Positions 17,868-26,927 of a stretch of DNA of 50,093 nucleotides are shown here, in pieces. Position 1 is the first letter of the stretch, and each line of letters opens with the position of its first letter. A model generated the notes under the pieces. The model searched no databases. It saw only the letters and a program-made list of their open reading frames with translations, and was not told the origin of the DNA. Made by a program: the position numbers and the translations under genes. Origin of the DNA: Mycobacterium simiae (lineage in GTDB: Bacteria > Actinomycetota > Actinomycetes > Mycobacteriales > Mycobacteriaceae); contig NZ_VTZN01000013.1 of NCBI RefSeq assembly GCF_008370645.1, positions 1-50,093 on the forward strand. The letters run 5' to 3'.

Positions 17868-19586
17868 TCAGCGCAGAACCGGCAGCAGTAGACGCGACGA
17901 TGAGTGGACCGTGTTGAGGCTGCTGGTACCGACACTGGCGTGGCGGAAGCCCATGATGGCCGGCGCTGCCCGATCCTGGTCGTCGCTGGTGAGTACCAGC
18001 TGAATGCGGTGGCCTTTCTTGAAGCGGCGAGCATTGGGGACCAACGGGATTCGGTACACGACATCCTGTCCCAGTGGTACGGCTTTCGGATTCCGGCAGG
18101 GTAACTCCGGTGCCCCGGGACGGCTGGCCTGCTCGTCGACTTCGCGCAGGCTGGCGCGTAACCAGCCCGCTGTCACGTCAGTGCTTTCGCCGTGCGGTGC
18201 GACGTCCTGCAACGTAGCGATCCATGCGGTGTCGATTGCTGTCGCCGAGGCGACGAGCCGTAGCTCAATGTCGCCGACGACATCGAGATCCTCGGCTAAC
18301 ACCGAGCTGATCCAGGCCAGCATGGACGGAGGATCGATGGCGCTCGGCTTGGCACGGGCCAAGCCGGCGCCCAGCGCCATGAATTCGCGGCTACCCGGGT
18401 TGCCCTCGTTGTCGCTCAATGTTGCGTCGGCGCGCAGGGCGAGTTCGCGGTGCGGAGTTGTCGACGGCGGCCAGGACTCGGCGGTCCGCCACTCCTCGGC
18501 GCCGGGCAGGAAATAGCGGATCGGCGGCCCGTCGGTAATTCCGGTGTCGCGGCCCTTCAGCCAATGGTCGTACCAGGCCAGCGCTTCGACGTGCATGCTC
18601 TCCCACGGCCAGGTTAGACCGAATTTTCCTAGCATGCCCATGCGGACGCATGTGTTGTCGCACAAGCCTTTCCAGGCCGAGAAGGTCGACGGAAGGTGTA
18701 GCGGGACATTCTCCCAGTCGCACCCCAGATATACCGGAATGTCGATTTCCTTGATCAGCGGCAACAGGTTTCGTTCCTGCCACCACTGATCGCGGGTCGG
18801 ATGCTTGACCGCGGCGTCCAGCCACAGCTCGTCCCATGGGTGCGGGTTGTGCGGGAGCCGAAGCAGCTGCCGCAGCATGGTAAGCGCCGACTCGCCGTTC
18901 AAGGTTTCGAATCTCTTATGCACCCCTGGGCTATTCAGTACGCGACGGACCAGGTCAACCGGCTTGCTGCGCCAGAGTTTGTCGCTGCGGTCGGAGGTCA
19001 GGCCAGTCATCGCGAGGAACGGTGTGACGAAAGACGAACTCAACAAGCCGTGGTGGTTGGCTCCTTCGTAGAGGTCCGTGGTCACCGCGAGCGGAAAGAT
19101 GGCCTTGAGGTGCGGCGGGCGCTCCACGGCGGCCTCGAGTTGGCTCATGGCGAAGTAGCTGATACCGATCATGCCGACGTTCCCGTCGCACCAAGGTTGG
19201 GCGGCGGCCCACTCGACCAGGTCGTAGAGGTCTCGGCGCTCCTGGGCGTCGAAGAAGCTGAATGTCCCACCCGATCCGCAGGTGCCGCGCAGGTTGGCGA
19301 TGACGTGCACATAGCCGCGCCGAACCCAAAAGTCGGTCGCTCCGGCCTCGATAAATCCGGCGGGTGCGCCAAAATCCTGCATCTGGCGCGGGTAGGGCGA
19401 GGCGGCCAGCAGTGCAGGGAATCTGCCGTCGGAATCGGGCCGGTGAATGTCGGCCAACAAGGTGGTGCCATCGCGCACGGTGATCGCGGTGTTGGTGTCG
19501 GTGCGGGTCGGGTACTGCGGCTCGCTGAGGTTGCGATATTGCCGCCCGGTGGTTTGGGGACCGTTGAGTGTCTTCCGCGCGGGCAT
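17868..19586 (-). CDS. CocE/NonD-family alpha/beta hydrolase
   Basis: The 572-residue protein is an X-Pro dipeptidyl-peptidase (S15)-like hydrolase of the type typified by cocaine esterase. The N-terminal catalytic fold shows VIANLRGTCGSGG and the nucleophile in GMIGISYFAMSQLEA. A C-terminal jelly-roll region ends in the family-typical LNTVHSSSRLLLPVL. It probably hydrolyses an ester or amide; the substrate is unknown. The ATG at 19586 was chosen because upstream residues are shadows of tetR. It is divergent from tetR across a palindromic operator, so TetR probably represses it. Confidence 0.85.
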   Translation of the reverse strand: MPARKTLNGPQTTGRQYRNLSEPQYPTRTDTNTAITVRDGTTLLADIHRPDSDGRFPALLAASPYPRQMQDFGAPAGFIEAGATDFWVRRGYVHVIANLRGTCGSGGTFSFFDAQERRDLYDLVEWAAAQPWCDGNVGMIGISYFAMSQLEAAVERPPHLKAIFPLAVTTDLYEGANHHGLLSSSFVTPFLAMTGLTSDRSDKLWRSKPVDLVRRVLNSPGVHKRFETLNGESALTMLRQLLRLPHNPHPWDELWLDAAVKHPTRDQWWQERNLLPLIKEIDIPVYLGCDWENVPLHLPSTFSAWKGLCDNTCVRMGMLGKFGLTWPWESMHVEALAWYDHWLKGRDTGITDGPPIRYFLPGAEEWRTAESWPPSTTPHRELALRADATLSDNEGNPGSREFMALGAGLARAKPSAIDPPSMLAWISSVLAEDLDVVGDIELRLVASATAIDTAWIATLQDVAPHGESTDVTAGWLRASLREVDEQASRPGAPELPCRNPKAVPLGQDVVYRIPLVPNARRFKKGHRIQLVLTSDDQDRAAPAIMGFRHASVGTSSLNTVHSSSRLLLPVLR

Positions 19587-19599
19587 AGTTTCACGGTAT

Positions 19600-19617
19600 G
19601 TTGAAACTAGTTTCAAC
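19600..19617. promoter_or_regulatory. Perfect 18-bp palindrome, probable TetR operator
   Basis: GTTGAAACTAGTTTCAAC reads the same on both strands. It lies 13 bases before the CocE-type hydrolase gene and 30 bases before tetR, which is the standard place for a TetR autoregulatory operator. Half-related TTTCAC elements flank it on both sides. Confidence 0.75.
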
Positions 19618-19647
19618 GCAAGATGAATTTCACCGTAAAGTGACCGC

Positions 19648-20247
19648 ATGGCCATGCGATCAGGCGCTCCGGGTCCGCGCGACGAACGTGGCGTGCTGGC
19701 GGCGCGCATCCTGGACGCGGCCCGAGACGAGTTCGCCGAGCACGGCTGGGCAGGCACGGCGGTGCGTGCCGTCGCCCGCGCGGCCGACGTGGACCCAGCG
19801 CTCATCTACCACTACTTCGGCTCCAAGGCGGGCTTGCTCGACGCGGCCACTGTTCCCCCGCAGAAGTGGCTCGACTCGGTGGCTGCGACGTGGGCCGCGC
19901 CGCACGCCGACATGGGCAAGCAGCTGCTGCGTAACGTGATGGACAACTGGACTGACGACGAGATCGGACCGGTTCTGCGGGCGGTGGTGCTCACCGCCGC
20001 GCATGAAACCAAGACCCGCGAGAAGCTACGGCTCATTGTCGAACGCGGGTTGATCGGCGAATCCACGTTGGGAGCCACCGAGGCGGAACGGCTGCGCCGC
20101 AGCAGCCTCATCGCCAGCCAACTGATCGGGTTCGCGTTGCTGCGCTACGTCTGGAAGATCGAGCCGATCGCGTCCATGTCCGAGGAGCAGCTGCTGGCCG
20201 CGATCGCGCCCAACCTGCAGCGTTACGTCGACGGCGATATCGGCTAG
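19648..20247 (+). CDS. TetR-family transcriptional regulator
   Basis: The 199-residue protein begins with a TetR DNA-binding domain: ILDAARDEFAEHGWAGTAVR, then ARAADVDPALIYHYFGSKAGLLDA. The C-terminal ligand domain has the usual helical look (TetR_C of the Rv-type with RRSSLIASQLIGFALLRYVW). It is divergent from the hydrolase gene and probably controls it and itself through the 18-bp palindrome. Another in-frame ATG at 19654 is possible. The effector is unknown. Confidence 0.9.
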   Translation: MAMRSGAPGPRDERGVLAARILDAARDEFAEHGWAGTAVRAVARAADVDPALIYHYFGSKAGLLDAATVPPQKWLDSVAATWAAPHADMGKQLLRNVMDNWTDDEIGPVLRAVVLTAAHETKTREKLRLIVERGLIGESTLGATEAERLRRSSLIASQLIGFALLRYVWKIEPIASMSEEQLLAAIAPNLQRYVDGDIG

Positions 20248-20303
20248 TGCTGGTGACGTGTCGTAAACTCATTGCGGTGATCACCGCCGCTACCCAACGA
20301 CGG

Positions 20304-21056
20304 ATGGGTGTGCTGGGCCGGCTTGGTGCCGGCATTCTTGTCCTGGCATGCGCGGCCAGCTGCCGTTTTTCGGCCGCGCCTAGCGCTTCGAGCCGCTCGG
20401 CAGTCCGCGCCATCGCGACGACCACTAGCACTAGCGTTCCCGGCGTGCCGCCGGTCAGCGCGGCAGCCGCCGCGGCCGGTCTTGTCGATGTGCGAAGCGT
20501 GGTTCCCGATGCCATCGTTGAGCTGCGCTACGCAACGGCCAACAATTTCACCCACACGCAGCTGTATCCCGCTGGCGCGCGGTGCCTCGTGCACCAATCT
20601 ATGGCGCAGGGCCTGGCGGCGGCCGCCTCGGCGCTGCGCCCACAGGGACAGCTGCTGGTGTTCTGGGATTGCTACCGTCCCCACGATGTCCAAATCAAGT
20701 TGTTCCAGGTAGTCCCGAATCCGGCCTGGGTGGCGCGACCCGGGCCGTACGCGCACAGCCACGAAGCAGGGCGCTCAGTTGACGTGACATTCGCAAGTGC
20801 GCAAGCGCAGTGCCCGCCCGAACGCCAGCTGAACGGGCCCTGCCTGGCTGACATGGGCACCGACTTCGACGATTTCTCTTCACGCGCAGAGGCCTTCGCG
20901 ACCCAAGGGGTGAGTGACGTTGCCCAAGTCAATCGCAAACGGCTGCGGGATGTGATGAACTACGGCGGGTTGAGCGTGTACTCCGGCGAGTGGTGGCACT
21001 TCGACGGCCCAGGTGCCGGCGTCGACCGAGCGATCCTCAACGCGCCGATCGATTAG
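20304..21056 (+). CDS. lpqR: D-alanyl-D-alanine dipeptidase-like lipoprotein (VanX/M15D family)
   Basis: The protein has about 250 residues with a lipoprotein-type signal ending in LVLACAASC, then an Ala/Ser/Thr-rich linker and a VanX-like zinc dipeptidase domain. The zinc-binding SHEAGRSVDV and the catalytic/ligand GEWWHFDGPG are both intact. It would cleave D-Ala-D-Ala or related peptidoglycan fragments outside the membrane. A GTG at 20247 that overlaps the tetR stop is in frame, but the ATG at 20304 gives a proper signal peptide. The position corresponds to Rv0838 (lpqR) of M. tuberculosis. Confidence 0.85.
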   Translation: MGVLGRLGAGILVLACAASCRFSAAPSASSRSAVRAIATTTSTSVPGVPPVSAAAAAAGLVDVRSVVPDAIVELRYATANNFTHTQLYPAGARCLVHQSMAQGLAAAASALRPQGQLLVFWDCYRPHDVQIKLFQVVPNPAWVARPGPYAHSHEAGRSVDVTFASAQAQCPPERQLNGPCLADMGTDFDDFSSRAEAFATQGVSDVAQVNRKRLRDVMNYGGLSVYSGEWWHFDGPGAGVDRAILNAPID

Positions 21057-21114
21057 CCGTCTCACAATAGGAGAGCCGATTGACGCGCGGCACTTACCTC
21101 GCGAAAGCCCGCAA

Positions 21115-22107
21115 TCAGTCGTATTCCCCTAGAAACTGCCGCATTACTTGATCGAACCGGTCTGGTTCTTCGATGAACGGCAGGTGGGAGCTGCGCTCGA
21201 AGAATTCGAACCGCGAACCGGCAATGCGCTGGTGCATCTCCCGCATGTGTTCGGGCGAACATTCGTCATACCTGCCTGCCATGAGCAATGTTGGCAGCGC
21301 GATCTCGCCCAACCGATCGAAGACATCCCAGTCGTGCAGGGCTCCGACGATGTGAAAGTCGCTCGGCCCGAACAGCGTTTCGAAGATTTCGGTGCCCATG
21401 TTCGCGAACGCCTGGTGTAGCTCGTCGGGCCAGGGGTGGGTGCGGCACAGATAGTTCTCGTTCCAGGTGTTGATCGCCGCCTGGTACTCGGCGGAAGACG
21501 TTGTCCCGGCCGATTCGTGGCGGTCGATGGCGGTTTGGGTTGCCAAGTCCAATCCGGACTTCAACCGGGTCACGTTGTCGGCAAACTGCGGTATGGATGC
21601 GGTGCTGTTTGAAATGACTAGGCTCACGGCTGGCGATGCCACGTCGAGGACGTACTGCTGGGCGAGCATGCCGCCCCAGGAGTTGCCGAAGATATGAAAG
21701 GCGTTGAGGCCGAGCGCTTGTACCACTGCGTCCATTTCGGCCACCGAGCGCTGCATAGTCCAAAGGTTCACGTTTGCAGGACGATCGGAATTTCCGCAGC
21801 CGAGCTGATCCCAGAAAATGACCTCACGTGTGTCGGCCAGGCGTTCCAGCGAAGCCAAGTAGTAATGCGGCAGACCGGGGCCGCCATGGACCACAAGCAG
21901 CGGGAGGCCGGATCCGCCACCAACCCGTTTGAACCAGACCTTGCCGCCTGGGACTGCGATGCTCGGCACCGGTTGCGCCACCGCAACAGTGTAGGGGGCG
22001 CCAGCGAGGGCTTCCGGCAACTCGAACTGTGGTTGCGGCGCGACCGCCAGGTCACGCGCCAGGAAGGGGGACGTTACGTCCGTCGATCGGGGGACAGCGC
22101 CTTTCAT
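21115..22107 (-). CDS. pip: Proline iminopeptidase-like alpha/beta hydrolase
   Basis: The 330-residue protein shows the S33 family oxyanion motif HGGPGLPHYY, the DQLGCGNSDRP loop and the nucleophile in FGNSWGGMLAQQY. A C-terminal SHLPFIEEP supplies the catalytic His. It likely removes N-terminal proline from peptides, although many family members hydrolyse other amides. It corresponds in position to Rv0840c (pip). Roughly 40 residues before the core are not conserved, so the start may be later. Confidence 0.85.
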   Translation of the reverse strand: MKGAVPRSTDVTSPFLARDLAVAPQPQFELPEALAGAPYTVAVAQPVPSIAVPGGKVWFKRVGGGSGLPLLVVHGGPGLPHYYLASLERLADTREVIFWDQLGCGNSDRPANVNLWTMQRSVAEMDAVVQALGLNAFHIFGNSWGGMLAQQYVLDVASPAVSLVISNSTASIPQFADNVTRLKSGLDLATQTAIDRHESAGTTSSAEYQAAINTWNENYLCRTHPWPDELHQAFANMGTEIFETLFGPSDFHIVGALHDWDVFDRLGEIALPTLLMAGRYDECSPEHMREMHQRIAGSRFEFFERSSHLPFIEEPDRFDQVMRQFLGEYD

Positions 22108-22166
22108 CCCGCACTGTGACCGCTCAGCCGACAGACATCGGCGCGTTACGGCGGCACTCTTGTCCT

Positions 22167-22466
22167 ATGTCCTTCGTGACCAGTGAACCCGAGGCGCTGA
22201 TCGCGGCAGCCGGAAACCTACATTCGATCGGTACCGCGATGAACGCGAGTAATGCGGCCGCGATTGCGCCCATCACCGGCGTCGTGCCGGCCGCCGCCGA
22301 CGAGGTGTCGGCACTGACCGCAGCGCACTTTGCTGCCCACGGTGCGCTCTATCAAGCGGTGAGCGCGCAGGCCGCGGCGATTCACGAACTGTTCGTGACC
22401 ACTCTCGGTGCCAGCGGCGGCTCCTATGCAGCAACCGAAGCGGCAAACGCGATAGCAGCGCGCTAA
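22167..22466 (+). CDS. PE-family protein (PE domain only)
   Basis: The 99-residue protein is a lone PE domain: MSFVTSEPEALIAAAGNLHS at the start, the central AAADEVSALTAAHFAAHG and an Ala-rich second helix. It ends shortly after the domain. PE domains pair with PPE partners and are exported by ESX systems. The downstream PPE frame is truncated, so the normal partner encoded in cis is lost. Confidence 0.88.
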   Translation: MSFVTSEPEALIAAAGNLHSIGTAMNASNAAAIAPITGVVPAAADEVSALTAAHFAAHGALYQAVSAQAAAIHELFVTTLGASGGSYAATEAANAIAAR

Positions 22467-22484
22467 CAGCCAGACCTCACAGCG

Positions 22485-22679
22485 ATGGTGCATGGGGCGT
22501 TGCCGCCCGAGGTCAACTCTGGGCGCATGTACGCCGGGCCGGGGACAGCGTCGATGCTGGCGGCGGCTGCCGGCTGGGCCACCACGGCCAGCAATGCCGT
22601 ACAGGACGGCATCGTGCCGTTGCGGGTGCTGCCGCAGCTAATCGGCTAGCCGCGGCCTCGGCCACCGTCTCGGGTTAGC
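22485..22679 (+). pseudogene. Truncated PPE gene
   Basis: Starting at the ATG 18 bases after the PE stop, the frame reads like a PPE N-terminus ([17 protein letters not shown], then MLAAAAGW). The family pattern is lost after about residue 31 and the frame stops at 64 residues. A normal PPE domain is about 180 residues. This is a PPE partner reduced to a stub, probably by deletion. Confidence 0.75.
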
Positions 22680-22749
22680 TCATGTCCTCCGATCAGCGGA
22701 TCCGCGACCCGCTGCTGTTTGGGCTGATTGGTGGAGTTACCGAAACGTT

Positions 22750-24153
22750 GTGGTCGCTAGCGTTCAACTGGTGACGACAGCGGCGGCCATGGCAAGCGAC
22801 GATCCGATGCTGGCTCGCGCCGCCGAGGCCGATTACGTCGTTGCATTCCGCCGGCTACAAGCACGGGTCGCCATCCGTTCGGTCAGGCGCGTCAGCGGTG
22901 TGCGGGCCGGTAGCAGAGCAAAATCCTTGAGCCCGGCCGGCCGCAATGGGTATCCCGGTGTCATTTGGTTCCTTCTAGGCGGCAGTCTGGTGGTGCGCGC
23001 AGCGGGTTTCGCTTATCCGTTCCTGGCGTTTGATGTGGCTGAGCGCGGGCATGCCGCGGGAGCAGTTAGCGCGGTCCTGGCCGCCTTCGGCGTGGGCTGG
23101 GCTGCGGGGCAGTTGGCTTGCGGCTGGCTGGTTGACCGGATGGGACCGCGCGCGACGCTGACGTCCACCATGTTGGTGGCGGCCACGGTGCTGGTGCTGA
23201 TGGCCGAGGCGCGCTCGGTGCCGGCATTACTGATCGGAGCCAGCGTCACCGGCCTGGTTTATGACGCGCCCCGGCCGATGCTGGGCGCCGCCATCATGCA
23301 GTTGGTGCCAGATCCCCGGCGACGCGCCAAGCTGGACGCCTGGCGCTTCGGCTGGATCGTCAGCATCGGTCGTGCAATTACCGGCGGTGCCGGCGGTCTA
23401 CTCGCCGGCTGGTCGGGCGTACCCGTGCTGTTTGGTATCAACGCCGTCGCGTGCGCGCTGCTAGCAGTGGTGGCAGCCGGCTGCATCCCAGCCAAGGCGC
23501 ATCGCCGGTGGCCGGCCGCCACCGCGGCGGTGGTCGAAGCGGCCCCCGTCAGCTACCGTCAAGCGTTGTCCGACCGCCGGCTGGTGCTGCTCGTGGCGTC
23601 CAGCCTTGCGACGCTGACTGCGGTCCGCGGCCTGTATGCCGCCGTTCCTATGCTCATGTCCGACAGTGGTTTGAGCGCAAGTGAATTCGGCTGGGCGCAA
23701 CTGGCCAATGCTGTTACGGGTATCGGACTGACCCCGGTGATGTCACCCTGGCTGGGCCGGAAGGTCGCCCAACGCATCCACCCCAGGCTCGACATCCTAG
23801 CCGTTGCCGGCGCGTGGTCGGCGGTGAGCATGGCAGCAGCCGCACTGGCTCACACGACACTTGGCTTTACCGTGGCCACCGCCATTTGTACCCCGGGTGA
23901 GATCGCCTGGTTCGTGATCGGCGCCGGCGTCGTGCACCGGATCGCCCCGCCCGCCAACGGCGGTCGCTACCACGGAATATGGTCGATGACCTTAGCGATC
24001 GCCTCAGTGTTCGCGCCGATCATGGCCTCCTGCAGCTTGACTCACGGCGGTCATCGTCTGGTCGCGGTCGCCACCGTAGCGGTCGGCTTCATCGGCGCCG
24101 CGTTGTGTGTTCCGCTGGCGCAAGCCCTGCGGTCTCGGCGCTATGCCGCATGA
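22750..24153 (+). CDS. Major facilitator superfamily transporter
   Basis: The frame encodes up to 467 residues with about 12 membrane segments. The MFS loop 2-3 motif is visible as GWLVDRMGPRATLTS. The first 70 residues are not hydrophobic and not typical, so the real start may be a later GTG around residue 51, close to the 430-residue length I recall for Rv0842. The substrate is unknown; the fold suggests drug or metabolite efflux. A deleted paralogue lies at 25343-25837. A 30-codon frame at 22682-22774 (MSSDQRIRDPLLFGLIGG) in a different frame overlaps the start and may be what is left of a small membrane protein gene. Confidence 0.85.
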   Translation: MVASVQLVTTAAAMASDDPMLARAAEADYVVAFRRLQARVAIRSVRRVSGVRAGSRAKSLSPAGRNGYPGVIWFLLGGSLVVRAAGFAYPFLAFDVAERGHAAGAVSAVLAAFGVGWAAGQLACGWLVDRMGPRATLTSTMLVAATVLVLMAEARSVPALLIGASVTGLVYDAPRPMLGAAIMQLVPDPRRRAKLDAWRFGWIVSIGRAITGGAGGLLAGWSGVPVLFGINAVACALLAVVAAGCIPAKAHRRWPAATAAVVEAAPVSYRQALSDRRLVLLVASSLATLTAVRGLYAAVPMLMSDSGLSASEFGWAQLANAVTGIGLTPVMSPWLGRKVAQRIHPRLDILAVAGAWSAVSMAAAALAHTTLGFTVATAICTPGEIAWFVIGAGVVHRIAPPANGGRYHGIWSMTLAIASVFAPIMASCSLTHGGHRLVAVATVAVGFIGAALCVPLAQALRSRRYAA

Positions 24154-24199
24154 CCAGAAGTCCACTGGTCAACGAGGAGACGAAGCGGAGCAGCACGCA

Positions 24200-25193
24200 G
24201 TGAGCGCTGAAGACATTGGGCACCAATCGGCTGCGCCACTGCCATACCCGGACTCCGGTGTGAAAGGTGTTTTAGCTCAGCTGCATTCGCTGCCTGCGCT
24301 GGCGCAGGAGCGGTTCTTTGTCCAGTCCGAAGACGACGTCGCGCACGCGATATCGCACGACTTCGCTGACCGCAATCCGGCGATGTCTGCTCGGCACGGT
24401 ATCCGGCTGTGGCAGCGGCGCGTCGCCCAGAGTGCAGCGACGGCCTGCGTAATCACCGCGGTGGTAGCGCCGTGGGTGCTCTTACTCTTCTTGCTGGCGC
24501 TTACCCACGGCCATCGTGCTGGTGTCTTTCGCAGTGGCGATGTCAGGTCTGCGCCATCACAGACGGAACCGACGCCGCCCTGCTTCGGCGTTGTCAGACG
24601 AGCAGCCGCCCACCTAAAGCGTGCTAGTCCCGGCCTATCGCGAAGAGGGAGGTCATCGGTGGCTTGGTGCGCCGCCTATCCGCGATGGACTATCCGCCGG
24701 AACAGCTCCGCTAGAACGTCTCGGAGGACGCGGATCTAGGGATGCGCCTGTACGCATCGGTTATCGGTCGCATGTACTCGACTCCGTCAGCCCTGGCGAC
24801 GCGCCAGACCGGCTTCGCGATTGGATCTCTCAACGCACCCGCTGGCACAAGGGTTTATTGCTGACCGCCCTCCTCCACACCCGATCTCCCCGGGATGCAA
24901 TGCGCTGGTCAAGTCTCCGCGGCCTGCTGAGCCTGGCTGTCTTGGTACTCGGGATGCCGGTCCAATTTCTTTCTCAGACCATCATTTTTGTACCCAGCAT
25001 CGGCGGCGCGCTCGGCTATGGCGGGCTGAGCAGGCTAGATGTCGACCCCGGCATGGCCGCGGTGGTCCAGTTCGCAAGCACACTGACCTGGTTGGTGGCC
25101 ACGTATCTGGTCTACACCGCACAACGCTGGAGCCATCCGCGTGCGGTTGCCGCGCTCCCGTTCTACTGGCTGGCGCACTGGATTGCGGCCTAG
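24200..25193 (+). pseudogene. Decayed GT2 membrane glycosyltransferase gene
   Basis: Pieces of one glycosyltransferase family 2 protein appear in changing frames. They are an N-terminal soluble part and helix (RLWQRRVAQSAATACVITA), then VLVPAYREE, then GGLVRRLSAMDYPPEQLR followed by an in-frame TAG, then EDADLGMRLYAS, and finally the processive-enzyme motif ISQRTRWHKG with C-terminal helices. The DxD-containing middle that normally separates YPPEQL from EDADLG is missing. At least two frameshifts, one stop and one large deletion are present, so no active enzyme can be made. Confidence 0.75.
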
Positions 25194-25342
25194 CGCGCTG
25201 TACCAACCGGTGACCGCACCATTGCTGTGGGAGAGGACGGCGCATCGCCGCACTCGTCCCCCAATCGGAGGAAGCGGCGTCCGTCACCCAATCCGGCCGA
25301 TCGGCGGTACCCTCCCATGGATCGCTTCCTTACCTTGGGCTT

Positions 25343-25837
25343 GTGATCGCAGCGGCGGCCGGCGCAGCAGAACAGCCGGTGTGCACTCGCCATCCCGGAA
25401 CCCCCGGCGATGTGCGCGGCGGGGTCGAAAAGGCCGCCCGGGCCGCTGGATCTTGCCGGATGGTTGGGCCAGCCCGGCATCGCTATCCAGCAGCGATCTG
25501 GCTTTTGCTGGCCGGCAGCTTGCTGGTCCGTTCGACAGGACGTAGCCACGCGGCCGGAGCCGCCGGCGCGGTGTTGGCGATCTATTGCGTGGGCTGGGCA
25601 ACGGGTCAGCTGCGGTGCGGGTGGCTGGTGGACCAGTACGGGGCTCGGACGACGCTGATGTCCACCATGTCCGTGGCCGCGGTGGCACTGATACTAACGG
25701 CTGCCACCACGGTGGCGGTTGGACTGCTCGGCACCGCGCTGTGCGCACCACTGGCCCGTGTGCTGCCCGGTGGCGGCCCGAGCCCTTGTGCTGAGCCGAA
25801 ATTCCCGCCAACGACTAAGGAGCCGACGAATGAGTGA
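25343..25837 (+). pseudogene. MFS gene with large internal deletion, paralogue of the gene at 22750
   Basis: The 164-residue frame matches the start of the MFS protein at 22750-24153 (HAAGAAGAVLAIYCVGWATG against HAAGAVSAVLAAFGVGWAAG, then CGWLVDQYGARTTLMSTM). It then jumps to that protein's last segment (TVAVGLLGTALCAPLARVL against TVAVGFIGAALCVPLAQAL). About 250 residues in between are absent. Three or so membrane helices remain, too few for transport. Its stop overlaps the start of the downstream E1 gene. Confidence 0.72.
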
Positions 25838-26819
25838 ACGGTCGGACCGGCTCTTGCTCGATCACCTGGAACTGTACCGCCGAATGTGGGTGTTGCGGCT
25901 GCTCGACATGGCATTACAAGAACTGCGTATCGAGGGCCTGATGAAAACCCCGGTGACAGCCGCGTTCGGGCAAGAAGCCGTCGGCATCGGTGCGGCAGGG
26001 GCGTTGTGCGAAGGCGACATCGTGATTACCACCCACCGTGCGCATGCGCAACATGTCGGCGTCGGCGGTCCAGTTGGCTCGATCATTGCGGCGTTGCTGG
26101 CGCGCGCCGGTAACGAGCTCATCGCCGCTGACGAACCTCCGCTGGTTGCCCATCCCATCGCAGGGATGTCGGCCCCCTCGTGCGTGGTGGAGCAGTCGCC
26201 GTTGCTGGCGATAGGGCACGCCTATCGGCAGTGGGTAGAGGACAGCGATCAAGCCACCCTGTGCATCACCGAAGACGGCGATGTGGATACCGGTGCCTTC
26301 AACGAGACCGCGAATCTAGCCGTGGTGTGGCAGCTTCCGGTGGTGATTCTGGTCGAGAACATTCGTTGCGCGCTCAGCGTGTGCCTGCGCAATCAGGCGC
26401 GAGATACTCAGCTATATCGCAAAGCTGCGGCCTACGGGATGCCCGGGGTTTCGGTCGACGGCAACGACGTCGCAGCGGTTCGAGACGCGGTCGGCAAAGC
26501 GTTGGCGCGCGCACGCGACGGCGGTGGTCCCACACTAGTCCAGGCCATCACCTACCGGACCACCGATTTTTCGGGATCGGACCGTGGTGGATACCGCGAC
26601 CTGGTCGGCTCGGAACAGTTTCTGGATCCGCTCATCTTCGCCAGGAAGCGTTTACTTGCCTGCGGCGCTCGACGTACGCAGCTCGACGACCTGGAGCGGG
26701 CGGCGCGCCATCTGGTCGGCGACGCGGTGGCAGTCGTCAAGGCCGGGCCGCGGCTCGGGAATCGCGGGCTGGGCCGCGCGGCCAGCAGACCGGACGGGCC
26801 CAGTGAAAGCCGCGGCTAG
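25830..26819 (+). CDS. Orphan E1-alpha-like subunit of a 2-oxo acid dehydrogenase
   Basis: The 329-residue protein resembles the alpha subunit of pyruvate, acetoin or branched-chain 2-oxo acid dehydrogenases. It has PVTAAFGQEAVGIGAAGAL, and the thiamine diphosphate region runs from ITEDGDVDTGAFNETANLA to LVENI. The usual GDG...NN motif is altered to EDG...NI, so cofactor binding is doubtful. No beta subunit or E2 gene is nearby. An AAGGAG site precedes the ATG at 25830. It corresponds in position to Rv0843. It may be regulatory or inactive. Confidence 0.8.
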   Translation: MSERSDRLLLDHLELYRRMWVLRLLDMALQELRIEGLMKTPVTAAFGQEAVGIGAAGALCEGDIVITTHRAHAQHVGVGGPVGSIIAALLARAGNELIAADEPPLVAHPIAGMSAPSCVVEQSPLLAIGHAYRQWVEDSDQATLCITEDGDVDTGAFNETANLAVVWQLPVVILVENIRCALSVCLRNQARDTQLYRKAAAYGMPGVSVDGNDVAAVRDAVGKALARARDGGGPTLVQAITYRTTDFSGSDRGGYRDLVGSEQFLDPLIFARKRLLACGARRTQLDDLERAARHLVGDAVAVVKAGPRLGNRGLGRAASRPDGPSESRG

Positions 26820-26927
26820 ACCCAGCTGCCAGCGCTGGTTGGTTGCGAGCACCACCGGCCCACCGCCCTGAGTCGCCAACCGACTCCGGCTCCGGCGGTC
26901 AGACGTCGCTGTTAGTACGGTGTCCCG

